Program-made: the position numbers and the translations under genes
Source: Leptospira sp.
GTDB lineage: Bacteria; Spirochaetota; Leptospiria; Leptospirales; Leptospiraceae
Reading direction: 5' to 3'
NCBI GenBank assembly: GCA_021413405.1
Contig: JAIOQL010000327.1
Coordinates: 1 to 18,264 of the forward strand
DNA length: 18,264 bases
Notes under the pieces: generated by a model
Databases searched by the model: none
Told to the model about the DNA's origin: nothing
What the model saw: the letters and a program-made list of their open reading frames with translations, nothing else
Shown here: piece after piece, positions 1 to 8,191 of the stretch
Position numbering within the stretch: the first letter of the stretch is position 1
Layout of the letters: every line of letters begins with the position of its first letter

Positions 1-672
1 GTTCCATTCTTTGTTTATTTTCTATTCCAGGATGAAATTTTTTATCACATCATTGCCTTCGTAATGTTTGTTATTGCATCTCTCACGGATCTTGTTGACG
101 GGTACCTTGCAAGAAAATGGAAGCAGGAAACTGAATTCGGAAAATTTCTGGATCCCCTTGCTGATAAAATCCTGGTTGTAGGGTGTTTCGTTACATTTAT
201 TCTGCTGGATGATCAGATCGAACTTTGGATGGTTCTTCTGATTATCCTAAGAGATATGCTGATTACTACGCTTCGTTTTCTCGCGATCCGTCAGGGAAAA
301 TCAGTTCGTACGACAATGATGGGAAAACTGAAAACAACTTTTCAGATGAGTGCAATAGTACTGATTTTGTTTTTCTTTATGCTTGTATCAATTGGAAAAA
401 GAAATACTATCAATGGCCTTTATGAAACGGGGAGGCAGGCGGGAAAAACCGTTTTCCAGATTGCATTAGAGAATTCCATGAGATTTGATGAGTTTGTGCA
501 GGCCGGATCTGGTGCCGATGGAGTGATTTTTTACTTATCAACTTTTATTCCTTATTTCGCAATGTTATTCACAACGTTTATTACAGTTCTTTCCGGAATG
601 AGGTATCTTTTCACTAACTCTGAACTTTTGAAACCGGGCGAAATATATAAATTAATGATGAAGGGCAAATGA
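1..672 (+). CDS. pgsA: CDP-diacylglycerol--glycerol-3-phosphate 3-phosphatidyltransferase (5' end outside window)
   Basis: Inner-membrane enzyme that moves a phosphatidyl group from CDP-diacylglycerol to glycerol-3-phosphate, the committed step to phosphatidylglycerol and cardiolipin. The frame is open from base 1, so the gene starts upstream; the ATG at 64 lies inside the conserved region and is not the start. The full CDP-alcohol phosphotransferase signature D(x)2DG(x)2AR(x)8G(x)3D(x)3D is present without change at bases 88-165, with all acidic metal ligands. Several hydrophobic membrane segments follow. About 45 polar residues (bases roughly 388-522) sit between the last two membrane segments, where E. 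coli PgsA has only a short loop. The stop overlaps the trpD start in an ATGA. The family is certain; PgsA rather than a related phosphatidyltransferase is likely but rests on overall resemblance. Confidence 0.88.
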   Translation, partial: VPFFVYFLFQDEIFYHIIAFVMFVIASLTDLVDGYLARKWKQETEFGKFLDPLADKILVVGCFVTFILLDDQIELWMVLLIILRDMLITTLRFLAIRQGKSVRTTMMGKLKTTFQMSAIVLILFFFMLVSIGKRNTINGLYETGRQAGKTVFQIALENSMRFDEFVQAGSGADGVIFYLSTFIPYFAMLFTTFITVLSGMRYLFTNSELLKPGEIYKLMMKGK

Positions 673-1673
673 ACATCGCTTTAATCTTGCACAAAGCTGT
701 TGAAATGGTTTCTCTTTCTGAAGAGGAAGCCTATCAGTTTATGATTTCCGTGATGAAAGGCGAAGTTTCTGAAATTGCGCTTTCTTCTTTTCTCACCTCC
801 ATGAAAATCAAAAAGGAATCCTCTGAGGAATTGGCAGGTTTTGCCCTAGCTATGAGGGATAGCGCTCTCAAACCGGTAGGGAAATTTGATTTCGATTTTC
901 TGGATACCTGCGGTACCGGAGGAGACGGAAAAAATTCATTGAATATTTCTACGTTAGCCGCGATTACTCTTGCATCCATGGGCATACGTATTGCGAAACA
1001 TGGGAACAGATCAGTCTCCTCTCTTTCGGGATCGAGCGATATTCTGAATGCACTAGGCTATAAAATAGACCTGACTACCTATGAAGTGGAGGAGCTTTTT
1101 ACCAAAAAAGGCTTTGCATTTTTGTTCGCACCAACATGGCATCCTTCGATGCGGTTTGCTGCCAATGTCAGAAAAGAACTTGGTTTTCGGACTTTTTTTA
1201 ATATTATTGGGCCCTTGAGTAATCCATTCCGTGCTCCTTTCCAGATTATGGGAGTTTATTCTCCGGAACTTTTGGAAAAGATTCCGTTTGTTCTGAAGCG
1301 CCTCGGTTTAAAGGGATCCATTGTGTGCCATTCAAAGGATGGATTTGACGAATTTTCGATCTTCCAGCCGACTGACTATGTATTGAGCAGAGGAGAGGAA
1401 TCATTGCATGAAATTTTTGATCCTTCAGTCCTTAAGCTTACCGGATTAAAAGAAGATGAAATTTTTTGTGCATCAAAAGAAGATGCAATCCGGCTCTCTG
1501 GAAATGTTCTCGAAGGTAAAGAAATCTCGGGAACCTATGCAGTAGCGTTGAATGCAGGTGCCGCGCAGTTTTTACTTGGGCATTCGGCAACTATTGAAGA
1601 AGGCTTTGAATCGTGCCTCAAGCAGATAAAAAGCGGAAAAGTGAATGAATTTTTTAAAGAGGTTATAGGATGA
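669..1673 (+). CDS. trpD: Anthranilate phosphoribosyltransferase
   Basis: Cytosolic enzyme of tryptophan synthesis that joins anthranilate and PRPP to give phosphoribosyl-anthranilate. Its 334 residues match the usual family length. It has the small N-terminal helical domain (about 1-68), then the PRPP-binding CGTGGD loop at 81-86, KHGNR at 110-114 and GSSDILNALG at 121-130 (family form GSADxLExLG). Further on is the FNIIGPLSNP segment typical of the anthranilate site. The ATG overlaps the pgsA stop by 4 bases and its own stop overlaps yajC the same way, so it sits inside a translationally coupled run. No other tryptophan gene is in view, so it is separated from the rest of the pathway. The gene looks intact. 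Confidence 0.96.
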   Translation: MNIALILHKAVEMVSLSEEEAYQFMISVMKGEVSEIALSSFLTSMKIKKESSEELAGFALAMRDSALKPVGKFDFDFLDTCGTGGDGKNSLNISTLAAITLASMGIRIAKHGNRSVSSLSGSSDILNALGYKIDLTTYEVEELFTKKGFAFLFAPTWHPSMRFAANVRKELGFRTFFNIIGPLSNPFRAPFQIMGVYSPELLEKIPFVLKRLGLKGSIVCHSKDGFDEFSIFQPTDYVLSRGEESLHEIFDPSVLKLTGLKEDEIFCASKEDAIRLSGNVLEGKEISGTYAVALNAGAAQFLLGHSATIEEGFESCLKQIKSGKVNEFFKEVIG

Positions 1674-1993
1674 ATTTAGGTTCAATTATTCAAATGAGTA
1701 TTTTTTTAGCACAGGAAAATGCAGATTCGAGCAAATCGATTTTGTCCACAGTCATGCTTATTCCAATCATGTTCGTGATAATGTATTTTCTGGTTATCCG
1801 TCCGCAAAAAAATGAAGAGAAAAAGAAAAAAGCTATGATTGCTTCACTTGCGAAAGGTGACCTGGTTGTCACGACTTCCGGAATTCATGGAAAGGTTGTT
1901 GAATTCAAAGATAACAATGAATCAGTTGTTTTAAATATTGCAAAAGATACACTTGTAACTTTCAGCGCGAGTACGATTCAAAAGAAGAAATAG
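1670..1993 (+). CDS. yajC: Preprotein translocase subunit YajC
   Basis: Small single-pass inner-membrane protein that associates with SecD and SecF next to the SecYEG channel. The 107 residues show one hydrophobic segment (about 25-43) ending in the family signature FLVIRPQ. A lysine-rich stretch follows, then the conserved cytoplasmic part with KGDLVVTTSGIHGKV. The ATG at 1670 overlaps the trpD stop (ATGA). A second in-frame ATG at 1694 gives a start closer to the usual YajC N-terminus, so the true start is uncertain by eight codons. secD and secF follow after one unknown gene, which fits the common yajC-secD-secF order. Confidence 0.93.
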   Translation: MNLGSIIQMSIFLAQENADSSKSILSTVMLIPIMFVIMYFLVIRPQKNEEKKKKAMIASLAKGDLVVTTSGIHGKVVEFKDNNESVVLNIAKDTLVTFSASTIQKKK

Positions 1994-2017
1994 GAAAATT
2001 TCTGTAATTCCAGTTTT

Positions 2018-2656
2018 ATGAAATCATATTCACTAATTTTTTGTATTATCTTTCTCTTTGTAAATCTTCCTGTATTTTCGCAGGCAGATGAAGGGGCCGA
2101 TTTTCTTGATAAAGTTAGCGATGAAAAACCGAAAAAAGTTGCAAAACAAACCCGGAAAAATGTTAAAATAAAGCCAAGGAAGAGATTCCGGAAAAAAGCA
2201 GTCCGGCAGAATCCAAATTTTCAAAACGGCAGTTCGGTTCAGAAACCAATAAAGCCGGAAATCAAAACAACGAAACCACCAGAGGAATTAAAGGTAGTTT
2301 CTCCTGAAAAAAGTTACACCGAAGGAATTTGGGTGGATGAGGAGCTTTCTCTCAAACCCGATAATATCCCCGGATTCAAAGAATCGTCAGGTTCACCGGC
2401 CGAAAGCGTTTCAGTTCAAAAAAAGGTTATTGAATTTTTATCCGACCGGGATAAAAAACCGGAAGTTAAAGCGGAAGGAAACATTCCGAAACAGGAATCT
2501 TTTCTTGATTCATTCTATAGCGGTCTTTCCAATTATAAAAAAATACTTATAATTTTCGGTCTTGTTATTTTATTTGCTATTTATAGGATCCGTGTCGGTG
2601 CCGGCAGGTCAACCCGCGGATCGCCGACTACAATAAACAGATACAGAAAAAGGTGA
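2018..2656 (+). CDS. Unrecognised secreted, C-terminally membrane-anchored protein between yajC and secD
   Basis: I do not recognise this 212-residue protein. Residues 1-21 form a clear signal peptide: a basic N-terminus, a hydrophobic core (LIFCIIFLFV) and a likely signal peptidase I site after VFS-21; there is no lipobox cysteine. Residues 24-170 are rich in Lys, Pro, Glu and Ser and look largely disordered. A single hydrophobic segment (about 174-189, ILIIFGLVILFAIY) is followed by a 23-residue strongly basic tail ending RYRKR. The predicted topology is periplasmic linker, one membrane anchor, short basic cytoplasmic tail. The gene lies 24 bases after yajC and 28 before secD, so it is probably co-transcribed with the SecDF-YajC genes. 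A role in export is inferred from position only. No strong ribosome binding site precedes the ATG. Confidence 0.75.
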   Translation: MKSYSLIFCIIFLFVNLPVFSQADEGADFLDKVSDEKPKKVAKQTRKNVKIKPRKRFRKKAVRQNPNFQNGSSVQKPIKPEIKTTKPPEELKVVSPEKSYTEGIWVDEELSLKPDNIPGFKESSGSPAESVSVQKKVIEFLSDRDKKPEVKAEGNIPKQESFLDSFYSGLSNYKKILIIFGLVILFAIYRIRVGAGRSTRGSPTTINRYRKR

Positions 2657-2684
2657 ATTCTTTCTTTAATACCAGGAGTTAATT

Positions 2685-4610
2685 TTGAAATCAATCAGTT
2701 GGGTAGTACTTCCTATAGTAATATTAACATTGTCCGGGATAATTCTATATCCCAATTTCGCAGAAAGGGAATTGGAGTTGGTAATAAATCCGGAAGTAAA
2801 AACATTTAGTCCGGAGAAGCGAAACAGGCTTCTAAATACATTTAAGGAAAAGTGGAGCAAAGACTACGGAGCAGGAAATCAGTGGAAAATCCATCCGGAA
2901 ATCATAGATATTCTTCCTGAGTCAAATTTCCAGATCAAAGGAAGATTCATTACTTCTGCAAAAATCAATCAGATTTCGCAGGAAAATTCAGGACTTTTCA
3001 TTGAATCTAAGAACAATCTGAAACCGACCGCTCTCGAAAAAATGTTCCGGGGTGGCAAATCGATGACTATTAAACTTGGTCTGGATTTACAGGGCGGTAT
3101 GCGCGTTGTGATGAAAGGCGATTTTGAGAGTTATGCGGCAAAGCTGCGAGATATTTATTCGAAAGAAATTTCAGAACTTGAAGCAATACTCAAAGCGCCT
3201 GAAAAATCGAAACAGGAAAAAGACAAAGCATCCTCCAGGCTTGAGGATATCCGGGACAGTTTCACATTATCTGCAACGCGGAAGTTAATAGAGCTTGAGA
3301 AAGCAAAACTGATCATCGATAACCGTCTCACAAACCAGAATCTGACGGAACCACAGGTTAGGATTCAAAAAGACCAGGATTCAATAGAAGTTTCTCTACC
3401 TGGCGTTGCCAATTCATCCCAGATACTGGAAATTCTGCAAAACACGGAAACAGTTGAATACAGGCTGGAAGAGCCGAAATCACCAGATAGTTTTGAATCA
3501 AAGATTGAAAATTCTGAAGAAGGTTTGGTGCAGGCAGGAAAACGGGAAGAAACAGACATTGTGCGTTTCCAGAAAATTATTACATCCAGACTTGGCAAAG
3601 CTGCTCAGGATGATTTCATAGCTAAGCTGGAAGAAAAGTATAAAATCCCCAAGGACAAATTCAAATTATATGCATACTGGGCGAGGGGAAACAAAGCAAA
3701 TTCACCACTTCTTCCGAGAAGATTTGTGATTCTGGAAAGAGCCATTGCGTTAAGCGGCAATGATCTGACAAATGCGAGGCCGGCTTTCAATTCAAATAGT
3801 TACGGTTGGACAGTGTCGTTCAGTCTCACTGCAGCCGGTGCAGAAAAGTTTTTCGACGTCACTTCGAAAAGCAAAGGCAGAAATCTCGCGATAGTTTGGG
3901 GAGATAAAGTCATTTCCAATCCAACAATCAATGAGCCAATTGCCGGAGGCCATGCAGAAATATCCGGAAGTTTTAACCAGGAAGATGCAATCCAGCTTTC
4001 CAATGTGATCAGCGAAGGAGCCCTGCCTGTTCCTTTATCAGTTCTGGAAATGCGATTCATTGGACCAACGTTAGGTATTGAGTCTATCGAAGTTGGTCTC
4101 AGATCAGTAGTTGTTGGGTTCGTATTGGTTATGTTTTATATGATTTTCTATTATAAGCTGGCAGGAGTTGTCGCGGATATTGCACTACTCGCAAATGTTG
4201 TGATACTCATTGCTCTATTATCTCTCATGGACTTTACTCTAACTCTTCCTGGTTTTGCGGGAGTCATCCTCACAGTCGGTATGGCGGTAGACGCTAACGT
4301 TATTATCTACGAAAGGATAAAAGAGGAAATCAGGGCAGGCAAACCTCTTTCGGTTGCGGTGACGCATGGATTCGAAAATGCATTTTGGACAATTTTTGAT
4401 AGTAATATAACTACTTTGATATCTGGAATCCTGATGATTCGTCTTGGAAATGGACCAATCAAAGGGTTCGCTATTGTGCTTTGCTGGGGGATTATCACTT
4501 CTATGTTTACTTCACTTCTTCTGAGCCGGTTGCTTATGGATATTCTTGTTAATAAGGTCGGGATAAAAAAATTGAATATCGGTTTCAGGGTTTATGGAGG
4601 TAGGAAATGA
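2685..4610 (+). CDS. secD: Protein translocase subunit SecD (TTG start, with extra charged helical region)
   Basis: Inner-membrane subunit of the proton-driven SecDF motor that pulls exported proteins through SecYEG. The start is a TTG: AGGAG at 2674-2678 lies 6 bases upstream, and a membrane segment (residues about 3-22) follows as expected. The D1 motif LGLDLQGG is at 131-138. The periplasmic region carries a charged, probably helical insert (about 145-205) and further insert-like sequence at about 265-345; total length is 641, against about 615 in E. coli. The C-terminal membrane block (about 465-635) begins near FIGPTLG and holds the GMAVDANVIIYERI motif, where D536 corresponds to the conserved membrane aspartate of the family. 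The stop overlaps the secF ATG. Confidence 0.95.
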   Translation: MKSISWVVLPIVILTLSGIILYPNFAERELELVINPEVKTFSPEKRNRLLNTFKEKWSKDYGAGNQWKIHPEIIDILPESNFQIKGRFITSAKINQISQENSGLFIESKNNLKPTALEKMFRGGKSMTIKLGLDLQGGMRVVMKGDFESYAAKLRDIYSKEISELEAILKAPEKSKQEKDKASSRLEDIRDSFTLSATRKLIELEKAKLIIDNRLTNQNLTEPQVRIQKDQDSIEVSLPGVANSSQILEILQNTETVEYRLEEPKSPDSFESKIENSEEGLVQAGKREETDIVRFQKIITSRLGKAAQDDFIAKLEEKYKIPKDKFKLYAYWARGNKANSPLLPRRFVILERAIALSGNDLTNARPAFNSNSYGWTVSFSLTAAGAEKFFDVTSKSKGRNLAIVWGDKVISNPTINEPIAGGHAEISGSFNQEDAIQLSNVISEGALPVPLSVLEMRFIGPTLGIESIEVGLRSVVVGFVLVMFYMIFYYKLAGVVADIALLANVVILIALLSLMDFTLTLPGFAGVILTVGMAVDANVIIYERIKEEIRAGKPLSVAVTHGFENAFWTIFDSNITTLISGILMIRLGNGPIKGFAIVLCWGIITSMFTSLLLSRLLMDILVNKVGIKKLNIGFRVYGGRK

Positions 4611-5551
4611 TTGATTTTTCAAGACTAAAATATCTATCCATTTCTTTTTCTGTGATCATGATCCTGTTCGGATTTGGATACACTAGCTTTGTTCACAAAG
4701 GGTTTGCACACTCATTGGATTTCAATGGTGGTCTTCGCGCGGTTGTGAATATGGACAAGAAGGTTTCACGTCAGGACATTGAAAAATATTTCAAAGAAAA
4801 AGAAATTGAAACAGTAATCATTCTGCTTGATAAGGAAAGGAATAACTTTCAGATCGATATCGGGTTAGGAGCTGTCCCTAAAATTGCAGATTATAACACC
4901 AGAATACGTGAAAAATCAAAAGCAGATGCGACGATGGAAAAGAAACCGAGCTCTATTGACGAGCTGATCTTTATGCTGCAACATGATTTTAAATTAAACA
5001 GGGATAATTTTCTGAGTGCAGATCAGGTCGGGGCAGTTGTCGGCGGAGAGCTGACGAGCACCGGAATCATTCTATTGCTTTCGACCCTTGCAATAATGAC
5101 TGTTTATCTGAGTTTCAGATTTCAATTCAGATTTGCACTTGCTGCATCCCTTGCGCTTGTTCATGATCTTCTTTTTACAATTGCAATGATTGGATTTTTC
5201 CAGATTAAACCTAGTATTCCAATTATTGCGGCTCTATTGACTTTACTTGGATATTCGATCAACGATACAATTGTTATTTTTGACAGGATCCGCGAAAATT
5301 CCTCCGGGAAATTGAAAGATACATTTTCACACATCATTAATGTATCAATCAACCAGACTCTTGGTCGGACGATCAACACTTCTGTTGCAACGCTCATATC
5401 GATCATTGCAATCATCATAAGTGGTGCAGTAGAACTTTATGATTTTGCCTATGTGCTTGTTTTCGGGATTGTGATTGGAACCTATTCTTCAATTTTCATT
5501 GCAGCTCCTGTAATCGAAATTTATGGCGCACTATCCAGAAAAAAGATTTAA
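4607..5551 (+). CDS. secF: Protein translocase subunit SecF
   Basis: Partner of SecD in the export motor. Its 314 residues include an N-terminal membrane segment, the SLDFNGG motif that mirrors LGLDLQGG of SecD, a periplasmic domain, and a five-helix membrane block starting near VGAVVGGEL. D220 in LGYSINDTIVIFDRIRE is the family's conserved proton-path aspartate. Translation is probably coupled to secD: the ATG overlaps its stop (ATGA), and GGAGG at 4596-4600 lies 6 bases upstream. The 3' end overlaps the likely ribD start by 29 bases. Confidence 0.96.
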   Translation: MIDFSRLKYLSISFSVIMILFGFGYTSFVHKGFAHSLDFNGGLRAVVNMDKKVSRQDIEKYFKEKEIETVIILLDKERNNFQIDIGLGAVPKIADYNTRIREKSKADATMEKKPSSIDELIFMLQHDFKLNRDNFLSADQVGAVVGGELTSTGIILLLSTLAIMTVYLSFRFQFRFALAASLALVHDLLFTIAMIGFFQIKPSIPIIAALLTLLGYSINDTIVIFDRIRENSSGKLKDTFSHIINVSINQTLGRTINTSVATLISIIAIIISGAVELYDFAYVLVFGIVIGTYSSIFIAAPVIEIYGALSRKKI

Positions 5552-6782
5552 TGCGAACGGTTTATGCAACGATCCACAAAAATCAGCTGAGTTATATAAT
5601 AAGTTAATTCAGCTTTCTTTTCAGGCTATGGGTTTTTCTTCACCAAATCCACCTGTTGCCTGTGTAATTTCTGATCCCGATGGTAATATCATTTCATCAG
5701 GTCACACTCAACGGACTGGTTCTGATCATGCAGAGAAATTTGCATACCGGTCAATGACTGCAGATAAATCAATGCCGCATAACGTATATGTGACGCTGGA
5801 ACCATGCACTCATTTTGGGAAAACTCCACCTTGCATTGATCTGATAATTGAAAAAAAGCCAGAAAATCTTTTCTTTGGAGAATTTGATCCGAATCCTATA
5901 GTCAAGAAACGAAATGGACTGGAAGAGGCCGGTCGCGCTGGAATTGCTGTTTCGCGGATAAATTCACTAATTCAAATCGCAGAGTCTTTCCTTTCTGGGT
6001 TTTTTAGTCGGATACAAAAGAAACGGCCTACCTTTCTTCTGAAGGCTGCGTTGTCGCGTGACGGTTTTTTCTGTGTTCCTGGTAAACAGACCAGGCGATT
6101 CACCGGAAATGATTCAGATGCTGTTACGCAATTTCTGAGAGCTAAATTTGACGCAGTGCTGGTCGGACCCGGGACGTTACAAATGGATTTGCCGGGTCTT
6201 GATTTCCGTTGCCCTATTCCGGTTAAAGGGGCTTCTGTTGAAAAGGCCGGTAATCTGTTTTTTGAAACACTGTTTAATGAAATTGCAAAAGAAGAAGTGG
6301 CCGCTTTTCACAAAGAGAATGAATTCTATTTCCAGCCTTTACGAATATTTGTTATTGGAGATGAACAGGCAGTTTCTGAAGATTTTTTTCGCAAGCAAAG
6401 CAGTTTGAATGAAAAATACAAAACCAGAAAAATTCTTTTCTTTCTGATTGGCCAGAGAAGCGGAAATATTTATTCCAGCGAATTTCTTGCAGTCCTCCGG
6501 AATTTATCTGCTTATAAATTGCATGAGATTTCTCTCGAGAATCCGGGATCGGAAATTCTTAGTATCTTGGCGGAATATGAAATTAATACCCTTCTCGTGG
6601 AAGGTGGAAATCTGATGTTTGATTTTTGTGCCGGAGAGTTCTCTCCGAATGACGGAGTATTGATCATTGAAGGGACTGATTTGCTTGGGAACGGGAATAG
6701 GCCTGCAATAAATATTACTGGTATGAAAAGTAATTTCACTGCCAGAGCAGGAGATGATACATGGACTATATACAGTCATTAA
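5523..6782 (+). CDS. ribD: Riboflavin biosynthesis bifunctional deaminase/reductase RibD (divergent)
   Basis: Carries out the second and third steps of riboflavin synthesis: deamination, then NADPH-dependent reduction, of the pyrimidine intermediate. The deaminase domain (about 25-150) has the zinc and catalytic residues of the HAE motif (H69, E71) and cysteines C95 and C104 in TLEPC...TPPC, and the FDPNP motif at 121-125. The reductase domain (about 168-410) has DAVLVGPGT at 210-218 and LVEGG near the C-terminus. It departs from usual RibD in places: NPPVACV instead of NPxVGxV, and MDLPGLDFR where most have DDPxLTxR. At 419 residues it is about 40-60 longer than many homologues, with extra sequence after the DFRCP segment. 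The ATG at 5523 lies within secF and is the only reasonable start before the conserved region; no ribosome binding site is obvious. Confidence 0.9.
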   Translation: MAHYPEKRFNANGLCNDPQKSAELYNKLIQLSFQAMGFSSPNPPVACVISDPDGNIISSGHTQRTGSDHAEKFAYRSMTADKSMPHNVYVTLEPCTHFGKTPPCIDLIIEKKPENLFFGEFDPNPIVKKRNGLEEAGRAGIAVSRINSLIQIAESFLSGFFSRIQKKRPTFLLKAALSRDGFFCVPGKQTRRFTGNDSDAVTQFLRAKFDAVLVGPGTLQMDLPGLDFRCPIPVKGASVEKAGNLFFETLFNEIAKEEVAAFHKENEFYFQPLRIFVIGDEQAVSEDFFRKQSSLNEKYKTRKILFFLIGQRSGNIYSSEFLAVLRNLSAYKLHEISLENPGSEILSILAEYEINTLLVEGGNLMFDFCAGEFSPNDGVLIIEGTDLLGNGNRPAINITGMKSNFTARAGDDTWTIYSH

Positions 6783-6786
6783 AATT

Positions 6787-7404
6787 ATGTTTACCGGTCT
6801 TATCGAAACAACGGGGTTAATAAATAGTGTAGTAAAAACAGAAGGTGGTAAGAAATTTTCTGTCTCTGCTGTAATTGCGGACAATGATATAGAAAGGGGC
6901 GATTCAATCAGTATCAATGGAGCCTGTCAAACGGTGACAGAAATAGACAGGAAGAAAAATATTTTCCTTTTCTATTCATCCTTCAAAACTCTGGAGTTGA
7001 CCAATTTTGGAATTTTAGCTCCCGGTGATGAGGTGAACCTGGAAAGAGCTATGCTTCTCAGCACACGTCTTGGAGGGCACCTTGTTCAGGGGCACGTTGA
7101 CGGAACCGCAAAAATAAAATCCAGATCAGTTCGGGACAATGGAAATGTGGAAATCTTCCGGGTTTCAATGCCGGCTGGATTCAGCAAATATATAATCCCG
7201 AGAGGAAGTATTTCAGTAGATGGAATATCACTGACAGTGACCTCAATTTCTAAGGGTGAATTCGAACTTATTTTGATTCCAGAAACTCTCAAAAAAACAA
7301 ATGCGAAGCATTGGAAAAAAGGAACAGTTGTGAACCTCGAAGCTGATCTTGTTGCTCGCTATATCGAAAATCTCTATAGTCATACAAAGCAAAAAAGGAA
7401 ATGA
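6787..7404 (+). CDS. ribE: Riboflavin synthase, alpha subunit type
   Basis: Makes riboflavin from two molecules of 6,7-dimethyl-8-ribityllumazine. I placed the start at 6787, not at the in-frame ATG at 6754, because nearly all family members begin MFTGLIE, exactly as here; this gives 205 residues and a 4-base gap after ribD. The two lumazine-binding repeats are visible: GDSISINGACQTV (38-50) with LGGHLVQGHVDG (95-106) in the first, and GSISVDGISLTV (140-151) with VNLEADLVARYIE in the second. Canonical members have GVCLTV where this one has GACQTV. It follows ribD directly, so both riboflavin steps are co-expressed. No clear ribosome binding site is seen, which suggests coupling to ribD. Confidence 0.95.
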   Translation: MFTGLIETTGLINSVVKTEGGKKFSVSAVIADNDIERGDSISINGACQTVTEIDRKKNIFLFYSSFKTLELTNFGILAPGDEVNLERAMLLSTRLGGHLVQGHVDGTAKIKSRSVRDNGNVEIFRVSMPAGFSKYIIPRGSISVDGISLTVTSISKGEFELILIPETLKKTNAKHWKKGTVVNLEADLVARYIENLYSHTKQKRK

Positions 7405-7416
7405 ATCCGGAAATCT

Positions 7417-8190
7417 ATGGAATTAAAAGAAGCAATATTCAGACGGCGAACCGCAAACAAAGCGTTTCTAAAAAAGCCTCTTAAGGAAGAACACATTCGT
7501 GAAATCATAGCTGCTGCAAATAAGGCTCCCTCTCATTTTAATAGCCAGCCATGGGATTTCATTCTTGTTACAGATCCCGGTCTGAGGAAGGAAATTGGAA
7601 AGATTGCAGGTGATTCAATGAAACGCCTGATCAGTGAGGGTTCATTTTTCAATCGGTATCTGAAATATTTTCGTTTTTCCAAAGAAGAGATAGATTCCAA
7701 AAGATCCGGGATCTATGTGGATAAGATTCCAAAGATACTCCGGCCATTCATTTCAAAAATATTCAGTAGCAGTGGCGTAAAGATTTTGAACAGGCTACAG
7801 GTTCCTTCCATTCTCGGAAGAGATGCGCGAAAAATAGTTTCCGAAGCTCCACTTCTCTTGGGTTTTATGCTCCAAAGAGCAGAATACCGGCCGGGAGAGA
7901 AATCCGGGATCTATTCCCTGATTTCAATGGGAGCTGCCCTGCAAAACATCTGGCTCACTGCTACCTCTCTCGGAATTGGCCTGCAGTTTGTTTCGACTCC
8001 AATGGAGGTTCCGGAAAATTGGAACAAAATTCTAAAGCTTATGAAAGTCCCTGAGACTCATGAACTTCTTGCGCTTTATCGTTTAGGCTATATGGATGAT
8101 TCTATCAAACGTCCGGCAATAGATTGGGTTTCTGATGAGAGACGGAGTTTCGAAGACCTCGTAAGCTGGAACACATATAAGGGAAAATAG
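7417..8190 (+). CDS. Nitroreductase-family FMN-dependent oxidoreductase
   Basis: The 257-residue protein has the nitroreductase fold signature: an N-terminal FRRRTANKAF segment (8-17), typical of the phosphate-binding arginines, then AANKAPSHFNSQPWDFI (33-49), the FMN-site region. The C-terminal half contains SMGAALQNIWLTATSLGIG, matching the family's GxAxQNxxLxAxxLGLG helix. Such enzymes bind FMN and reduce quinones, nitroaromatics or enones; the substrate cannot be read from sequence. A stretch of about 60 residues after position 75 is longer than in minimal members. It follows ribE by 12 bases, so an FMN enzyme sits next to riboflavin genes. It ends one base before the convergent mtnC. Confidence 0.85.
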   Translation: MELKEAIFRRRTANKAFLKKPLKEEHIREIIAAANKAPSHFNSQPWDFILVTDPGLRKEIGKIAGDSMKRLISEGSFFNRYLKYFRFSKEEIDSKRSGIYVDKIPKILRPFISKIFSSSGVKILNRLQVPSILGRDARKIVSEAPLLLGFMLQRAEYRPGEKSGIYSLISMGAALQNIWLTATSLGIGLQFVSTPMEVPENWNKILKLMKVPETHELLALYRLGYMDDSIKRPAIDWVSDERRSFEDLVSWNTYKGK

Positions 8191-8191
8191 A

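Noticed and set aside
5460..5640. Looked for an FMN riboswitch before ribD
   Set aside because: ribD begins inside secF, leaving no leader, and I see none of the conserved FMN-element sequence; regulation by the upstream operon is more likely.
6754..6786. Earlier in-frame ATG for ribE
   Set aside because: It would add 11 residues before the MFTGLIE start that is nearly universal in riboflavin synthase and would overlap ribD; 6787 is preferred.
6504..6917. Open frame of 137 codons on the minus strand across the ribD/ribE junction
   Set aside because: Both plus-strand genes have clear family motifs through this region; the antisense product shows nothing recognisable.
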